The notes beneath the pieces were generated by a model. The model was not told the DNA's origin and did not search any database. It saw only the letters and a list, made by a program, of their open reading frames with translations. Shown in pieces: positions 23,330 through 32,174 of a stretch of DNA of 49,362 nt. Made by a program: the position numbers and the translations under genes. The number at the start of each line of letters is the position of its first letter. Positions within the stretch are counted from its first letter, which is position 1. Origin of the DNA: Lachnospiraceae bacterium (GTDB lineage: Bacteria > Bacillota > Clostridia > Lachnospirales > Lachnospiraceae); assembly GCA_017455525.1 (NCBI GenBank), contig JAFTAP010000030.1:1-49362 (forward strand). The letters are read 5' to 3'.

Positions 23330-24547
23330 TCAGAGCTCTTTTATTCTCCGCATCGCTTCGATAGTATTCTCATGCGTCCCGAATGCCGTCAGCCGGAAAT
23401 ATCCCTCTCCCGATGGTCCGAAGCCTGATCCGGGAGTTCCCACTACATTCGCATCCTGCAAAAGCCTGTCAAAGAAATCCCAGCTCTTCATGTTATCAGG
23501 CGTTGCAAGCCAGATATACGGGGCATTCACTCCGCCGTACACAGTATAGCCCGCATCCTTAAGCCCGTCCTTGATGGTCTTAGCGTTCTCCATATAATAT
23601 GAAACAAGAGCCTTGATCTCCGCCTGTCCTTCCGGCGTATAGACCGCTGCCCCGGCTTTCTGCTGAATATAAGGCGCACCGTTGAACTTCGTACCATGCC
23701 TTCTTGCCCATAGTCCATGGAGCGCTGTGCCTTCCGCATCCTTTAAATCCTTCGGCACGACCGTATAACCAAGCCTGGTACCTGTGAATCCTGCATTCTT
23801 CGAAAATGAATGTATCTCTATCGCACAGGTCCTTGCTCCACTACATTCATATATTGAATGTGGAACGTCATCCTCGGAAATATACGCTTCATAAGCCGCA
23901 TCATAAATTATCACCGAGCCATGCTCCCTCGCATAATCAACCCATTTCTGAAGATCCGCCTTACTCATGGCAGTCCCTGTGGGGTTATTCGGCGAGCAGA
24001 TATAGATGATATCCGGCGTCTTCTCCGGGAAATCAGGAACGAAGTTATTCTCCGCCGTGCAGGGCATGTAAATAACATCGCTCCAGCGCTCGCTATCAGC
24101 ATCATACGTTCCTGTACGCCCCGCCATGACATTAGAATCCACATATACGGGATAGACAGGATCGCACACTGCTATCTTGCAATTCTCGTCAAATATCTCC
24201 TGTATATTGCCCGAATCACTCTTTGCGCCGTCAGATACGAATATCTCATCCTCCGCTATATCGCAGCCTCTCTTCTTGTAATCATTCTCCGCTATAGCCT
24301 TCCTTAAGAAATCATAACCGAGATCCGGAGCATAGCCCTTGAAGGTTTCCTTTGCCCCCATCTCATCGACCGCATCATGAAGCGACTTTATTATCGCAGG
24401 CGACAAAGGCTGCGTCACGTCGCCTATTCCTAATGAAATAACTGTCCTGTCAGGATTTGCTTCCTTATATGAAGCAACCTTCTTTGCGATAGTCGAGAAA
24501 AGATACGACCCCGGCAGCTTCAGATAGTTTTGATTCGCTTTTAACAT
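23330..24547 (-). CDS. dapL: LL-diaminopimelate aminotransferase
   Basis: DapL converts tetrahydrodipicolinate directly to LL-diaminopimelate with glutamate as donor, bypassing the succinyl/acetyl route. The 405-residue PLP enzyme has the family start (NYLKLPGSYLFSTIAKKVA), YICSPNNPTGTAM, DAAYEAYI and the Schiff-base lysine in HSFSKNAGFTGTRLGYT. RBS AGGAAGGAG precedes the ATG. dapF lies immediately upstream on the same strand, so two consecutive lysine/peptidoglycan steps are adjacent. The 134-bp gap between them is A/T rich with no clear terminator. Confidence 0.95.
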   Translation of the reverse strand: MLKANQNYLKLPGSYLFSTIAKKVASYKEANPDRTVISLGIGDVTQPLSPAIIKSLHDAVDEMGAKETFKGYAPDLGYDFLRKAIAENDYKKRGCDIAEDEIFVSDGAKSDSGNIQEIFDENCKIAVCDPVYPVYVDSNVMAGRTGTYDADSERWSDVIYMPCTAENNFVPDFPEKTPDIIYICSPNNPTGTAMSKADLQKWVDYAREHGSVIIYDAAYEAYISEDDVPHSIYECSGARTCAIEIHSFSKNAGFTGTRLGYTVVPKDLKDAEGTALHGLWARRHGTKFNGAPYIQQKAGAAVYTPEGQAEIKALVSYYMENAKTIKDGLKDAGYTVYGGVNAPYIWLATPDNMKSWDFFDRLLQDANVVGTPGSGFGPSGEGYFRLTAFGTHENTIEAMRRIKEL

Positions 24548-24681
24548 TACGGAAAACTCCTTCCTAAAATAAATAATCTAATAATATGTCATTATTGTTT
24601 CATAATCAGCTAATTCAGTCAGTCTATAGAAGATATACCATACATAAATAAGCCATGACATGATTATACACCATTTGCGAC

Positions 24682-25536
24682 TTAAATGTTTATATTGCCC
24701 TCAAATACAGTCTCCGCCGGACCGGTCATGTATACATTTCCGTCCGACTCTCTCCACTCTATATCAAGCTCTCCACCGAGCAAAGTCACTCTCACCTTTC
24801 TGTCGACCAGATCATTCAAAACAGCCGCTACCACAGAGGCACAGGCACCGGTTCCGCAGGCCATCGTCTCCCCTGCTCCTCTTTCCCAAACACGCATTAT
24901 TAAATGTCCCCTGTCAGCCACATTTATGAACTCCGTATTCACTCTGTCAGGAAAAATAACATGGCGCTCAAACAACGGTCCAAGTTCTTCTATTTTCAAG
25001 GTTTTGACGTCCTCATCCATAAAAATAACACAGTGCGGATTACCCATTGAGACGCAAGTGATATTATATTTTGTTTCATTGATATCAAGCGGTATGTGAA
25101 CCACCTGTGCTGAATCGTCACAGCCGTTTATAACAACAGGTATCTTTGATGCTTCAAGAATCGGCTTCCCCATATTGACCGTAGCGCCTATTGCCACACC
25201 GTCTGTTATCTTTAGGTCTAATTTCTTTATTCCCGAGCCTGTAAGTATGTCAATGGTTTTCTTATCCGTAAGCTTATGGTCATACACATACTTTCCAACG
25301 CATCTTATCCCATTCCCGCACATAGCTCCCTTTGAGCCGTCGGAATTATACATTTCCATCTCAAAGTCTGCCTGATCAGTCGGGTTTATAAAGATAAGCC
25401 CGTCCGAGCCTATCCCCTTATGCCTGTCCGACAGCCGCAGAGCCAGATCGGATTTATCTGCGTCCTTGATGTGCTCCGTGCCTGTGTATACGTAGATGTA
25501 GTCATTCGCACAACCGTGCATCTTAGTAAATCTCAC
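24682..25536 (-). CDS. dapF: Diaminopimelate epimerase
   Basis: DapF interconverts LL- and meso-diaminopimelate. The 284-residue protein has the two-Cys acid/base pair: MCGNGIRCVGKY in the first lobe and MACGTGACAS in the second, with FTKMHGCANDYIYV at the N-terminus. The start codon is GTG at 25536, supported by AAGGAGG seven bases upstream. It supplies meso-DAP for lysine and peptidoglycan. It follows the glycosyltransferase gene by 58 bp. Confidence 0.95.
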   Translation of the reverse strand: MRFTKMHGCANDYIYVYTGTEHIKDADKSDLALRLSDRHKGIGSDGLIFINPTDQADFEMEMYNSDGSKGAMCGNGIRCVGKYVYDHKLTDKKTIDILTGSGIKKLDLKITDGVAIGATVNMGKPILEASKIPVVINGCDDSAQVVHIPLDINETKYNITCVSMGNPHCVIFMDEDVKTLKIEELGPLFERHVIFPDRVNTEFINVADRGHLIMRVWERGAGETMACGTGACASVVAAVLNDLVDRKVRVTLLGGELDIEWRESDGNVYMTGPAETVFEGNINI

Positions 25537-25594
25537 TTTAGTACCTCCTTCTTTCCTTTACGATACTTTCTCGACATGCAACCGGATTCTTTCT

Positions 25595-26782
25595 TTATCC
25601 CCGATAGGCTCTTTCCAATATATCCACGGACACGCCTGCATTGAAATATCGCTCGAAGTAGCGTCTGCCGTTCATGCCAAGCTCCGGGAGCCTGTCTTTA
25701 TTTGATCTGAGCCAGCGTATGCCTGATATGAAAGCTTCGGGATCGCCTGAGTTTACGGCGTAGCCGCATCTTGCTTCTTCCGTTATGCATATATCTATAT
25801 CCGTCGCTTCATCCACTACTGCAAGCATCGGCTTTGCTTTCTGCATATATGGCAGCATCCTTGACGGAAAGTTAGGTATCGTGAAATCAGCGGAAAGGCT
25901 TATAAGCCCTGCATCCGCATTATTTACAAGTTGCTCATACTCATCCCTTGGCATCTGGTGTTTGTAGATGAAATTCGCCGGATTTTCATTTTTTATGAAA
26001 TCTTCAATCTTGCGACTTTCTGAGCCGTCACCTATGAAATAAAATGAAACATCGTTAAGATCAGGGCATTTTCTGCAAGCCCTTACGGATGCAATAAGCC
26101 CGTCTATGTCCTGAGGCCGTCCCATATTTCCGCCGAAGACTATGGATAACCCGTCTGATGATGCAGAGTCATTTGTGGCGGACAGCTCATGTACAGCCGC
26201 CGTATTAGGGAAATACTCAATCTTTTTATTAGGAAGCTCCGGGTTATGAGTCTTGAGGTATTCGATATTTGCCTCGGACATGCATCCTATCCTGTCGGAG
26301 TACTCGTAGAGCTGCTTCTCCAATCGGCGGTAGTATTTGTAAATAGGACTTGAATACGAGAACATCTTAAGATCCACGGCATTCTGCGGGAAGATGTCCT
26401 TCAGCATTAGATATCTTATTGCGCTCTTATAATGCTTCCCGCAATATTTCAGAACAGGCGCAAGCGTTATCGGCGGAGTAGGATAGGCTATTATATCAAA
26501 GGTCTCTTTATTAAAACCGTCCTTTAAGATACTTTTAATGCGACCGGGAATAGACATCTGAATCAAAGCCTTTTTGACCGTTCCCGCCCCGAACTGATCG
26601 GGGAGCTTCATGTATACCGTCCTTATTCCCTCTACGTCTATCACACCTGTGGGAAGACTCATGTCGCTCGTGCCCGCAATAAGCGATACGGCATGTCCCC
26701 TGTCACGGCACTCCCGCACAAGGTCCAAGTATATAGTGGATTTATTAAAATCAAATATCTGAAATAAGAACAATATGCGCAT
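25595..26782 (-). CDS. Glycosyltransferase family 4 (GT-B fold)
   Basis: The 395-residue protein shows a GT-B layout: N-terminal MRILFLFQIFDFNKSTIYLD and DRGHAVSLIAG, then GGNMGRPQDIDGLIASVR with FIGDGSESRKIEDFI, and the nucleotide-sugar site MPRDEYEQLVNNADAGLISL followed by PSRMLPYMQKAKPMLAVVDEATDI (the E-x7-E-like region has diverged). It resembles WbuB/WcaI-type enzymes that transfer amino sugars onto lipid-linked glycans. It begins two bases after the DNA methyltransferase stop and is the last gene of the glycan cluster. Sugar donor and acceptor cannot be read from the sequence. Confidence 0.8.
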   Translation of the reverse strand: MRILFLFQIFDFNKSTIYLDLVRECRDRGHAVSLIAGTSDMSLPTGVIDVEGIRTVYMKLPDQFGAGTVKKALIQMSIPGRIKSILKDGFNKETFDIIAYPTPPITLAPVLKYCGKHYKSAIRYLMLKDIFPQNAVDLKMFSYSSPIYKYYRRLEKQLYEYSDRIGCMSEANIEYLKTHNPELPNKKIEYFPNTAAVHELSATNDSASSDGLSIVFGGNMGRPQDIDGLIASVRACRKCPDLNDVSFYFIGDGSESRKIEDFIKNENPANFIYKHQMPRDEYEQLVNNADAGLISLSADFTIPNFPSRMLPYMQKAKPMLAVVDEATDIDICITEEARCGYAVNSGDPEAFISGIRWLRSNKDRLPELGMNGRRYFERYFNAGVSVDILERAYRG

Positions 26783-26784
26783 AA

Positions 26785-27723
26785 CTAATGTATCGTATTC
26801 CTCTCCCAGAATATCCCATCACTGTATCCCTGAATTGTCTTAACCGTATCCGCCATCTCAAGCCTCTTTTCCGCCCAAACACAGTATTTTTCATTCTGCT
26901 CTATGCCGAAATAATGCCTTCCAAGCTTCTTCGCAGTAACTGATGTGGAGCCGGAGCCCAGGAACGGATCAAATACTGTATCGCCCTCATTCGAGCTTGC
27001 AAGTATCAGCTTCGCAAGCAGCTTTTCGGGCTTCTGCGTAGGATGAGCCGTATTCTCGGACATTGACCAATAAGGCACGGAAATATCATCCCAGAAGTTA
27101 GAAGGACATGTATTCCTGAAATTCCCGTTTTCCGTCTCTTCCCAGTCCTTCGGCTTGCCATCCTTTTTATAGGGAGCAATGACTCTTCTCCGAATCTTTA
27201 CGGCATCTATATTGAAGGTATATCGGTCTGATTTCGTGGCGAACCAGATATCTTCCATGCTGTTCTTCCAGTTAGCCTTCGCGCCCCTGCCCTTTTCCCT
27301 CTGCCATGTGATGCGGTTCCTTATCTTGAAATACCGCCCTAAGACTTCATAGACAGCAGGGCTTGATCTCCAGTCGCAGCAGACATATATGGTTCCCGTA
27401 TCCTTTAATAGCGGTAGAGAAAGCTTAAGCCACTCCTCCGTATATTCTTTATAGTCGCTGTCGGAAGCTTTCTTAAAGCTTTTGCCGTCAAAATCCTTAT
27501 CCATATTATAGGGCGGATCGGCTATGATGAGATCCGCAAATTCATTTGGCAGATGCCGCATTATCTTAAGGCTGTCGCCAAGCATTGTCCTATCAATTAT
27601 TGCAGATGCATCTACGATGTCGTCGGCATGGCCATATCTGCGGGCATATCGTAAGCACCGGCCGAGATAAACAGCGCCTTCTTCCGTGTCTATGTCAATG
27701 GTCTTATTCCTTGAAGACTTCAT
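26785..27723 (-). CDS. DNA N6-adenine (or N4-cytosine) methyltransferase, beta class, no restriction partner
   Basis: The 312-residue protein carries the catalytic motif IV as ADPPYNMDKDF (residues ~70-80) before motif I, FDPFLGSGSTSVTAKKLGRHYFGIE (~250), which is the beta-class order used by many small methyltransferases. HPTQKPEKLLAKLI precedes motif I as expected. It methylates an adenine or cytosine in a short DNA site; the site cannot be deduced here. No endonuclease, specificity or modification subunit flanks it, and it is embedded between an acyl carrier protein and a glycosyltransferase with almost no gap, so it is an orphan methylase inside a polysaccharide operon. Confidence 0.8.
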   Translation of the reverse strand: MKSSRNKTIDIDTEEGAVYLGRCLRYARRYGHADDIVDASAIIDRTMLGDSLKIMRHLPNEFADLIIADPPYNMDKDFDGKSFKKASDSDYKEYTEEWLKLSLPLLKDTGTIYVCCDWRSSPAVYEVLGRYFKIRNRITWQREKGRGAKANWKNSMEDIWFATKSDRYTFNIDAVKIRRRVIAPYKKDGKPKDWEETENGNFRNTCPSNFWDDISVPYWSMSENTAHPTQKPEKLLAKLILASSNEGDTVFDPFLGSGSTSVTAKKLGRHYFGIEQNEKYCVWAEKRLEMADTVKTIQGYSDGIFWERNTIH

Positions 27724-27790
27724 CTATACGTCTCGTATATTCTCATGGTCACACGATTGCCTTTATACAACAAATACGTGGCAAGCCATT

Positions 27791-28015
27791 TCAGCCTTGT
27801 AGCCTCTGAACCAGAGCGTAGATTGCTTCGGCGCTGTTGAAATTCGCAGGCACGATTTCCGCTGCCGGTATTGAAATATCATATTCATCGTCAAGCGTGC
27901 TGATCAGCTGGATAATGTCAAAGGATGTAAGTACCTTACCGTCGATAAGATCCTTAGTATTAGCAAAATCCACGTCGTCCCTTACGTCTTCGAGTATTTT
28001 TATAAGCTCTTCCAT
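27791..28015 (-). CDS. Acyl/peptidyl carrier protein of a Dlt-like system
   Basis: From the ATG at 28015 (AAAGGAGA nine bases upstream; the longer ORF from 28060 lacks such a site) the protein is 74 residues. It resembles DltC and other four-helix carrier proteins: MEELIKILEDVRDDVDF, then GKVLTSFDIIQLISTL, where the Ser of TSFD is the 4'-phosphopantetheine site. In DltC and most carriers the residue before this Ser is Asp; here it is Thr. It would carry the substrate activated by the adjacent ligase to the MBOAT protein. Ligase, carrier, MBOAT and SGNH genes lie together. Confidence 0.8.
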   Translation of the reverse strand: MEELIKILEDVRDDVDFANTKDLIDGKVLTSFDIIQLISTLDDEYDISIPAAEIVPANFNSAEAIYALVQRLQG

Positions 28016-28072
28016 ATATCGTAAATCTCCTTTTTCTTTTAATTTTAATTTTATCATCACTTTATCAGACTG

Positions 28073-29674
28073 TCATTTGCGCGATGCAAGCGCTCCTCTG
28101 TCAATCTTTCCGTTCTTATTCATAGGCATCTCATCAAGCTGCTCTGTCTTTCCCGGTATCATGTACTGGGGAAGCTTCCTCTGCAGACTTTCCGTGACGG
28201 CTTTTTTTTCTGCCTCTCCTGTATAATAGAGAAGTATCTTCTGCTTCTTCTGATCGTATATGCAGCAGGCTCTCGTCACGCCATCTACGGACATCGCGGA
28301 AACCTCGATCTCGCCAAGCTCTATCCTCTGGCCCATGTGCTTTATCTGGAAATCCTTACGGGTAGTGTATATCAGATTCCCGTCCTCATCATATTTGCCG
28401 AGATCCCCTGTACGATATATCCGCTCATGGAATCTGTTATTCAAGGGATTCTGCACAAAGACCTGGTCCGTCTTCTCCTTATCCTTGTAGTACCCAAGCG
28501 CAAGACATGAGCCGCCTACGCATATCTCACCCTCCACGTGGGCATCGAATACAAGCTTATCCTCATCGTCAAGCAGAAAGACTTTCTCATTCGCAAAAGG
28601 CATACCCGCCGGTATAGCCTCGTCCTTTGCAAATTCACGGTCAAGAATATAATAAGTGCAGTTACAGGTTATCTCGGTAGGGCCATATAGGTTTACATAA
28701 GTCGCATCAGGTAAGAAGCTCCTCCATTTATTCAAGTGCTTCACGGGCATTACCTCGCCGCTGAACATTATCTTATTTATCTTATCGGGAAGCCTGTACT
28801 CAAGCCCATTCATTATGGATACGAAGCACATGGCGGAGACGGCCCAGATAAGCGTCGTCACCTCATTATCCGTAAGGTAGTCCATGAGCACAGAAGGACT
28901 TGAGAAGTAATCCCTTGGTATAAGCTGCACTCTTGCCCCTGTAAGTAGCCCGCTGTAAATATCCTTCACCGACACGTCAAAATCAAAAGGCGCCTGATTA
29001 GCAAGCACATCTCTCTCGTCTATCCCGAAAACTTCTGTAAATTCGGTGATAAAATCGATGACCGAGCGGTGTCCCACGGCTACGCCTTTAGGCGTTCCGG
29101 TGCTGCCGCTTGTGAAGTTTACATAAAGCGGCATAGTATCATAGGCCACGGTTTTAGAAAACTCAAGCAGTCCCTCATCTATCTCGCAACCCTCCGCAAG
29201 CTTCATAAGATCGGACACCAGTATGATCTGAGGGCTTATAAGCTTCCTTGAGTTCAATATATAATACGGACTGTTAAGAGCCTTTGCCGCATTGGAGTTC
29301 TCCATCGCAGTAAGCGTCTGCTTCAGTGTGTCCTTATTTTCATCATCGGTTATTATTATCACAGGCTCCAGCACGGAGATCACAGCTCCCGCCCTTTCCA
29401 TAGGCTGCCTCACGTCTATGAAGCTGTAGAAACCCCCGGCTCTGACAACCCCAAGCATGGCGCATACCGCATCCACACTTTTTTCCATATAAAAACCAAC
29501 GCCCGATTCGGCCTCAAAAGGCACGCTCGCCTCTCCCTTAAGAAGCAACGTCGCAATTCTTTGCACTACATCATATAGTTTACCGAATGTCACGCTTTTT
29601 TCAGGATCGGCAAAGGCTGTATTCTCCGGAAATCTCTCCGCCGAGTCTCTAAGCATTTCTATCACATTAGTCAT
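28073..29674 (-). CDS. Amino-acid-activating ligase (AMP-binding, DltA/NRPS A-domain type)
   Basis: The 533-residue adenylation enzyme shows the core motifs A3 (LYVNFTSGSTGTPKGVAVGH), A5 (YVNLYGPTEITCN), A7-A8 (YRTGDLGKYDEDGN, RIELGEIE) and A10 (NKNGKIDRGAL). Asp in APFDFDVSVKDIY corresponds to the residue that binds the substrate amino group in A-domains, so an amino acid substrate is likely. The Cys of DltA that has been linked to D-Ala selection aligns with Ile in my hand alignment, so the substrate may not be D-alanine. It activates its substrate as an adenylate and loads the adjacent carrier protein. It overlaps the SGNH gene by 4 nt. Two repeat copies (28691, 29117) coincide with conserved YVN positions. 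Confidence 0.85.
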   Translation of the reverse strand: MTNVIEMLRDSAERFPENTAFADPEKSVTFGKLYDVVQRIATLLLKGEASVPFEAESGVGFYMEKSVDAVCAMLGVVRAGGFYSFIDVRQPMERAGAVISVLEPVIIITDDENKDTLKQTLTAMENSNAAKALNSPYYILNSRKLISPQIILVSDLMKLAEGCEIDEGLLEFSKTVAYDTMPLYVNFTSGSTGTPKGVAVGHRSVIDFITEFTEVFGIDERDVLANQAPFDFDVSVKDIYSGLLTGARVQLIPRDYFSSPSVLMDYLTDNEVTTLIWAVSAMCFVSIMNGLEYRLPDKINKIMFSGEVMPVKHLNKWRSFLPDATYVNLYGPTEITCNCTYYILDREFAKDEAIPAGMPFANEKVFLLDDEDKLVFDAHVEGEICVGGSCLALGYYKDKEKTDQVFVQNPLNNRFHERIYRTGDLGKYDEDGNLIYTTRKDFQIKHMGQRIELGEIEVSAMSVDGVTRACCIYDQKKQKILLYYTGEAEKKAVTESLQRKLPQYMIPGKTEQLDEMPMNKNGKIDRGALASRK

Positions 29675-30666
29675 TTTTCGCCTCTCCTTTTCTTGTCATA
29701 AGTGGGACCGCTTGCGGCGGATTCCTTATGACGGTCTGCTGTTTTCATATCCTGCTTTACATTACCCAAAACTCTTATCAGTTCCTTAGTATACGCCCTC
29801 CTGCCCTCTGCGGACATATGGTTCATGTCCTGAAAGAGTGCGGCGTCATGCGTATCAAACTCTACGTCCGAAGCCAGTATGTACGGAGCATCTAAGCCGT
29901 CCAGTATATCCACGAACTCAGCCTTATATTTTTGAAAGGTCGGATCGTCCTGAAGCCTGTAATAGCAAGGACTTTCCACGAAAATAAAATCCTGTCCGTC
30001 CCTGCGGCATTCGTCTACTATGTCCTTTATAGCGTCAGCCTGTGCCGGCACTGATTCCTTATCCGATATATCAAAATCCTCTCCCTCAAGCCACTCTCTG
30101 CCGGGAGAAGGCGTTTCTTCATTCTTCGCTCCTTTATAGTACCTCGTCCCATAGAAAGGCTCCGTCACGGGGAAGGTAATAAGGTCGTCCATCCCCGATG
30201 TCACAAAGTACTCATAAAACATAGGAAAATCCGTGTTCCCAGCCTCATACATGCTCTGCCAGAGAGCCTTCTTGCCCTCCCATGTAAGATCCCATATAAC
30301 CCTTGAATCAGAAAGTGCGACCTCCTGAGTTATCATCATAGGACCTAACTCAAAAACGATAAGCCCATAGTCATTAGGCGATCTGCGGCGTATCTCGTCA
30401 TACTGGATAGCTGTCGCCACGAGCTGATTGCCGCCATAAGAAATGTCATACACCCTGCCGTCATAAGCTTCATCCATCATAGGCATATCGACATTCGCCC
30501 TGAATGTGGACGAGCCGATAAAAAGCACATCAAGGTCGCCCGTATTTATGGCATCCCTTATGCCCCTGTTCCTTATCGGCATCTCGCACGAATATACATT
30601 TTTGAAAGCCACCGCCGAAGCTATGATTATCAAAGCTGCGACAAGCGTGATCATAATTTTTTTCAT
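29671..30666 (-). CDS. Membrane-anchored SGNH-type hydrolase, DltD-like
   Basis: The 331-residue protein has one N-terminal hydrophobic segment (MKKIMITLVAALIIIASAVA) and an extracellular SGNH hydrolase-like domain: DVLFIGSSTFRANV contains the Ser block, GGNQLVA the Gly/Asn region, and DMNHMSAEG the Asp-x-x-His block. DltD is the analogous partner in lipoteichoic acid D-alanylation, where it acts with DltB at the outer face of the membrane. It overlaps the ligase gene and follows the MBOAT gene by 80 nt. Substrate is not evident. The C-terminal lysine/arginine-rich tail (KRRGEK) is typical of overlapping gene ends. Confidence 0.7.
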   Translation of the reverse strand: MKKIMITLVAALIIIASAVAFKNVYSCEMPIRNRGIRDAINTGDLDVLFIGSSTFRANVDMPMMDEAYDGRVYDISYGGNQLVATAIQYDEIRRRSPNDYGLIVFELGPMMITQEVALSDSRVIWDLTWEGKKALWQSMYEAGNTDFPMFYEYFVTSGMDDLITFPVTEPFYGTRYYKGAKNEETPSPGREWLEGEDFDISDKESVPAQADAIKDIVDECRRDGQDFIFVESPCYYRLQDDPTFQKYKAEFVDILDGLDAPYILASDVEFDTHDAALFQDMNHMSAEGRRAYTKELIRVLGNVKQDMKTADRHKESAASGPTYDKKRRGEK

Positions 30667-30746
30667 ATATATCTTTTATACATCCCCAGGTTTGAATGGT
30701 GCAATATGTTTTCAGGCACATTTGAGGCGTTCATGCCGGATGGAAT

Positions 30747-32174
30747 TCAAAAAGCCTGGTACATAAAGTTCGACTTCCCCGCCACTCCAAAAAGAGCTAT
30801 CGTAACCAGCATCAAAAAGGCATATACATACCTGTGCCCCGTAAACGCCCTCTCGTCCTTCTCCTTCGCAAGCTCCACGATAAACTGAGCTACGACAAGC
30901 ACCGCTATTATTATAATAGAAGCCGCCGCCTGATTGCCATTTCCGAAGGGCGTCATAGCAGCCGCAATCTCCGCTCCGTTGATCCTTGTATCGGTGAATA
31001 TATTCTTAAATATCGTCACAGTGTCAGAGAATTTCTCCGACCTGTAGATTATCTCGCCGAAGCTTAGGAATATAAGCGTCCTGACAATCTGAAAAGCCAT
31101 CACGAATTTATTCTCCGGATTCCAATGGATGCGGGCATTGAATTTCTTCACATAGCCCTGCGTGCAGAAGGACACGAGCATAATGAAGGCAAAATAAATA
31201 CCCCAGCCGAGATACGAGGACTTCGCCCCATGCCATACGCCCGTTACTATCCAGACTATTATCGTGGGAACGATAAGCCTAAGAGTTCCCTTCTTTGCCT
31301 TAGGGAAGACCTTGCTCAATATGTTGGCAACTTTTTTATTCCATTTTGTCGTGACGGAAGGCATGAAAAGATGCGTATTGAACCATTCATTCAGCGAGAT
31401 ATGCCATCTCCGCCAGTATTCAGGGATGCTCTTTGAGAAATAAGGACGGTTGAAGTTCTCCTTAAGCCTTATACCCAGCATGTCCGAAACACCGCACACT
31501 ATATCCATGTAGCCCGAAAAGTCCGCATACATCTCGACCAGATAAAATAAAGTCGCTGTTATCAGCGTAAGGCCGCTATAGCCCTTGGGACTTGAATAGA
31601 CCGTGTCTATGTAAAAGCCCACTCTGCCCGCAATCACGAGCTTCTTGAATACGCCTATGATGATACGATACCCGCCCGTCTTTATCCGCTGCAAGTCGAA
31701 CGGATGATATTTTATAAGCTGCTCGTGCATCTCCTGATAAGTGCCGATAGGTCCCTGGGTTAGCTGCGGGAAATAAGAGATGAAAAGAGCGTAGTGCCAG
31801 ATATTGTCGCTCGGCTCTATCTTCTTGTCGTAGCAGTCGTGGGCATAGCCCAATGTCATAAAGGTATAGAATGAAATCCCCAGCGGAGCGATAAGGTCAT
31901 GCACGCCAAAATTCACGCTGTACTTAAATATGATAAGCAGGCCCAGATTAATCACGATAGTCCATATAAAGTGCGACTTTACAGGATTCCTCATCAGATA
32001 CCATGTGGAAACTATAGATATAATTATAAATATTATGTAAATCGGATTGGAGCAGTAATAAAAGAAAGCGCTCCCTATAAGCAGTACCTTCCACTGATGC
32101 TTCTCGCCCGCATTATAGTATGCTCCGAGCAGGCACAGCATGAAGATGAAGAACGGCGCTGATATCAGGCTCAT
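30747..32174 (-). CDS. MBOAT-family membrane O-acyltransferase (DltB/AlgI-like)
   Basis: The 475-residue protein has 10-12 hydrophobic segments and the MBOAT hallmarks: PLGISFYTFMTLGY, FFPQLTQGPIG-like YFPQLTQGPIGTY, NFNRPYFSKSIPEYWRRWHISL and the conserved histidine in IWVTGVWHGAKSSYLGWG. It transfers an acyl or aminoacyl group from a carrier across the membrane to a polymer. Its start overlaps the HAD gene stop by four bases (ATGA), so the two are translationally coupled. Length is closer to AlgI (~470-520) than DltB (~400). It is the membrane step of the acylation module. Confidence 0.88.
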   Translation of the reverse strand: MSLISAPFFIFMLCLLGAYYNAGEKHQWKVLLIGSAFFYYCSNPIYIIFIIISIVSTWYLMRNPVKSHFIWTIVINLGLLIIFKYSVNFGVHDLIAPLGISFYTFMTLGYAHDCYDKKIEPSDNIWHYALFISYFPQLTQGPIGTYQEMHEQLIKYHPFDLQRIKTGGYRIIIGVFKKLVIAGRVGFYIDTVYSSPKGYSGLTLITATLFYLVEMYADFSGYMDIVCGVSDMLGIRLKENFNRPYFSKSIPEYWRRWHISLNEWFNTHLFMPSVTTKWNKKVANILSKVFPKAKKGTLRLIVPTIIVWIVTGVWHGAKSSYLGWGIYFAFIMLVSFCTQGYVKKFNARIHWNPENKFVMAFQIVRTLIFLSFGEIIYRSEKFSDTVTIFKNIFTDTRINGAEIAAAMTPFGNGNQAAASIIIIAVLVVAQFIVELAKEKDERAFTGHRYVYAFLMLVTIALFGVAGKSNFMYQAF

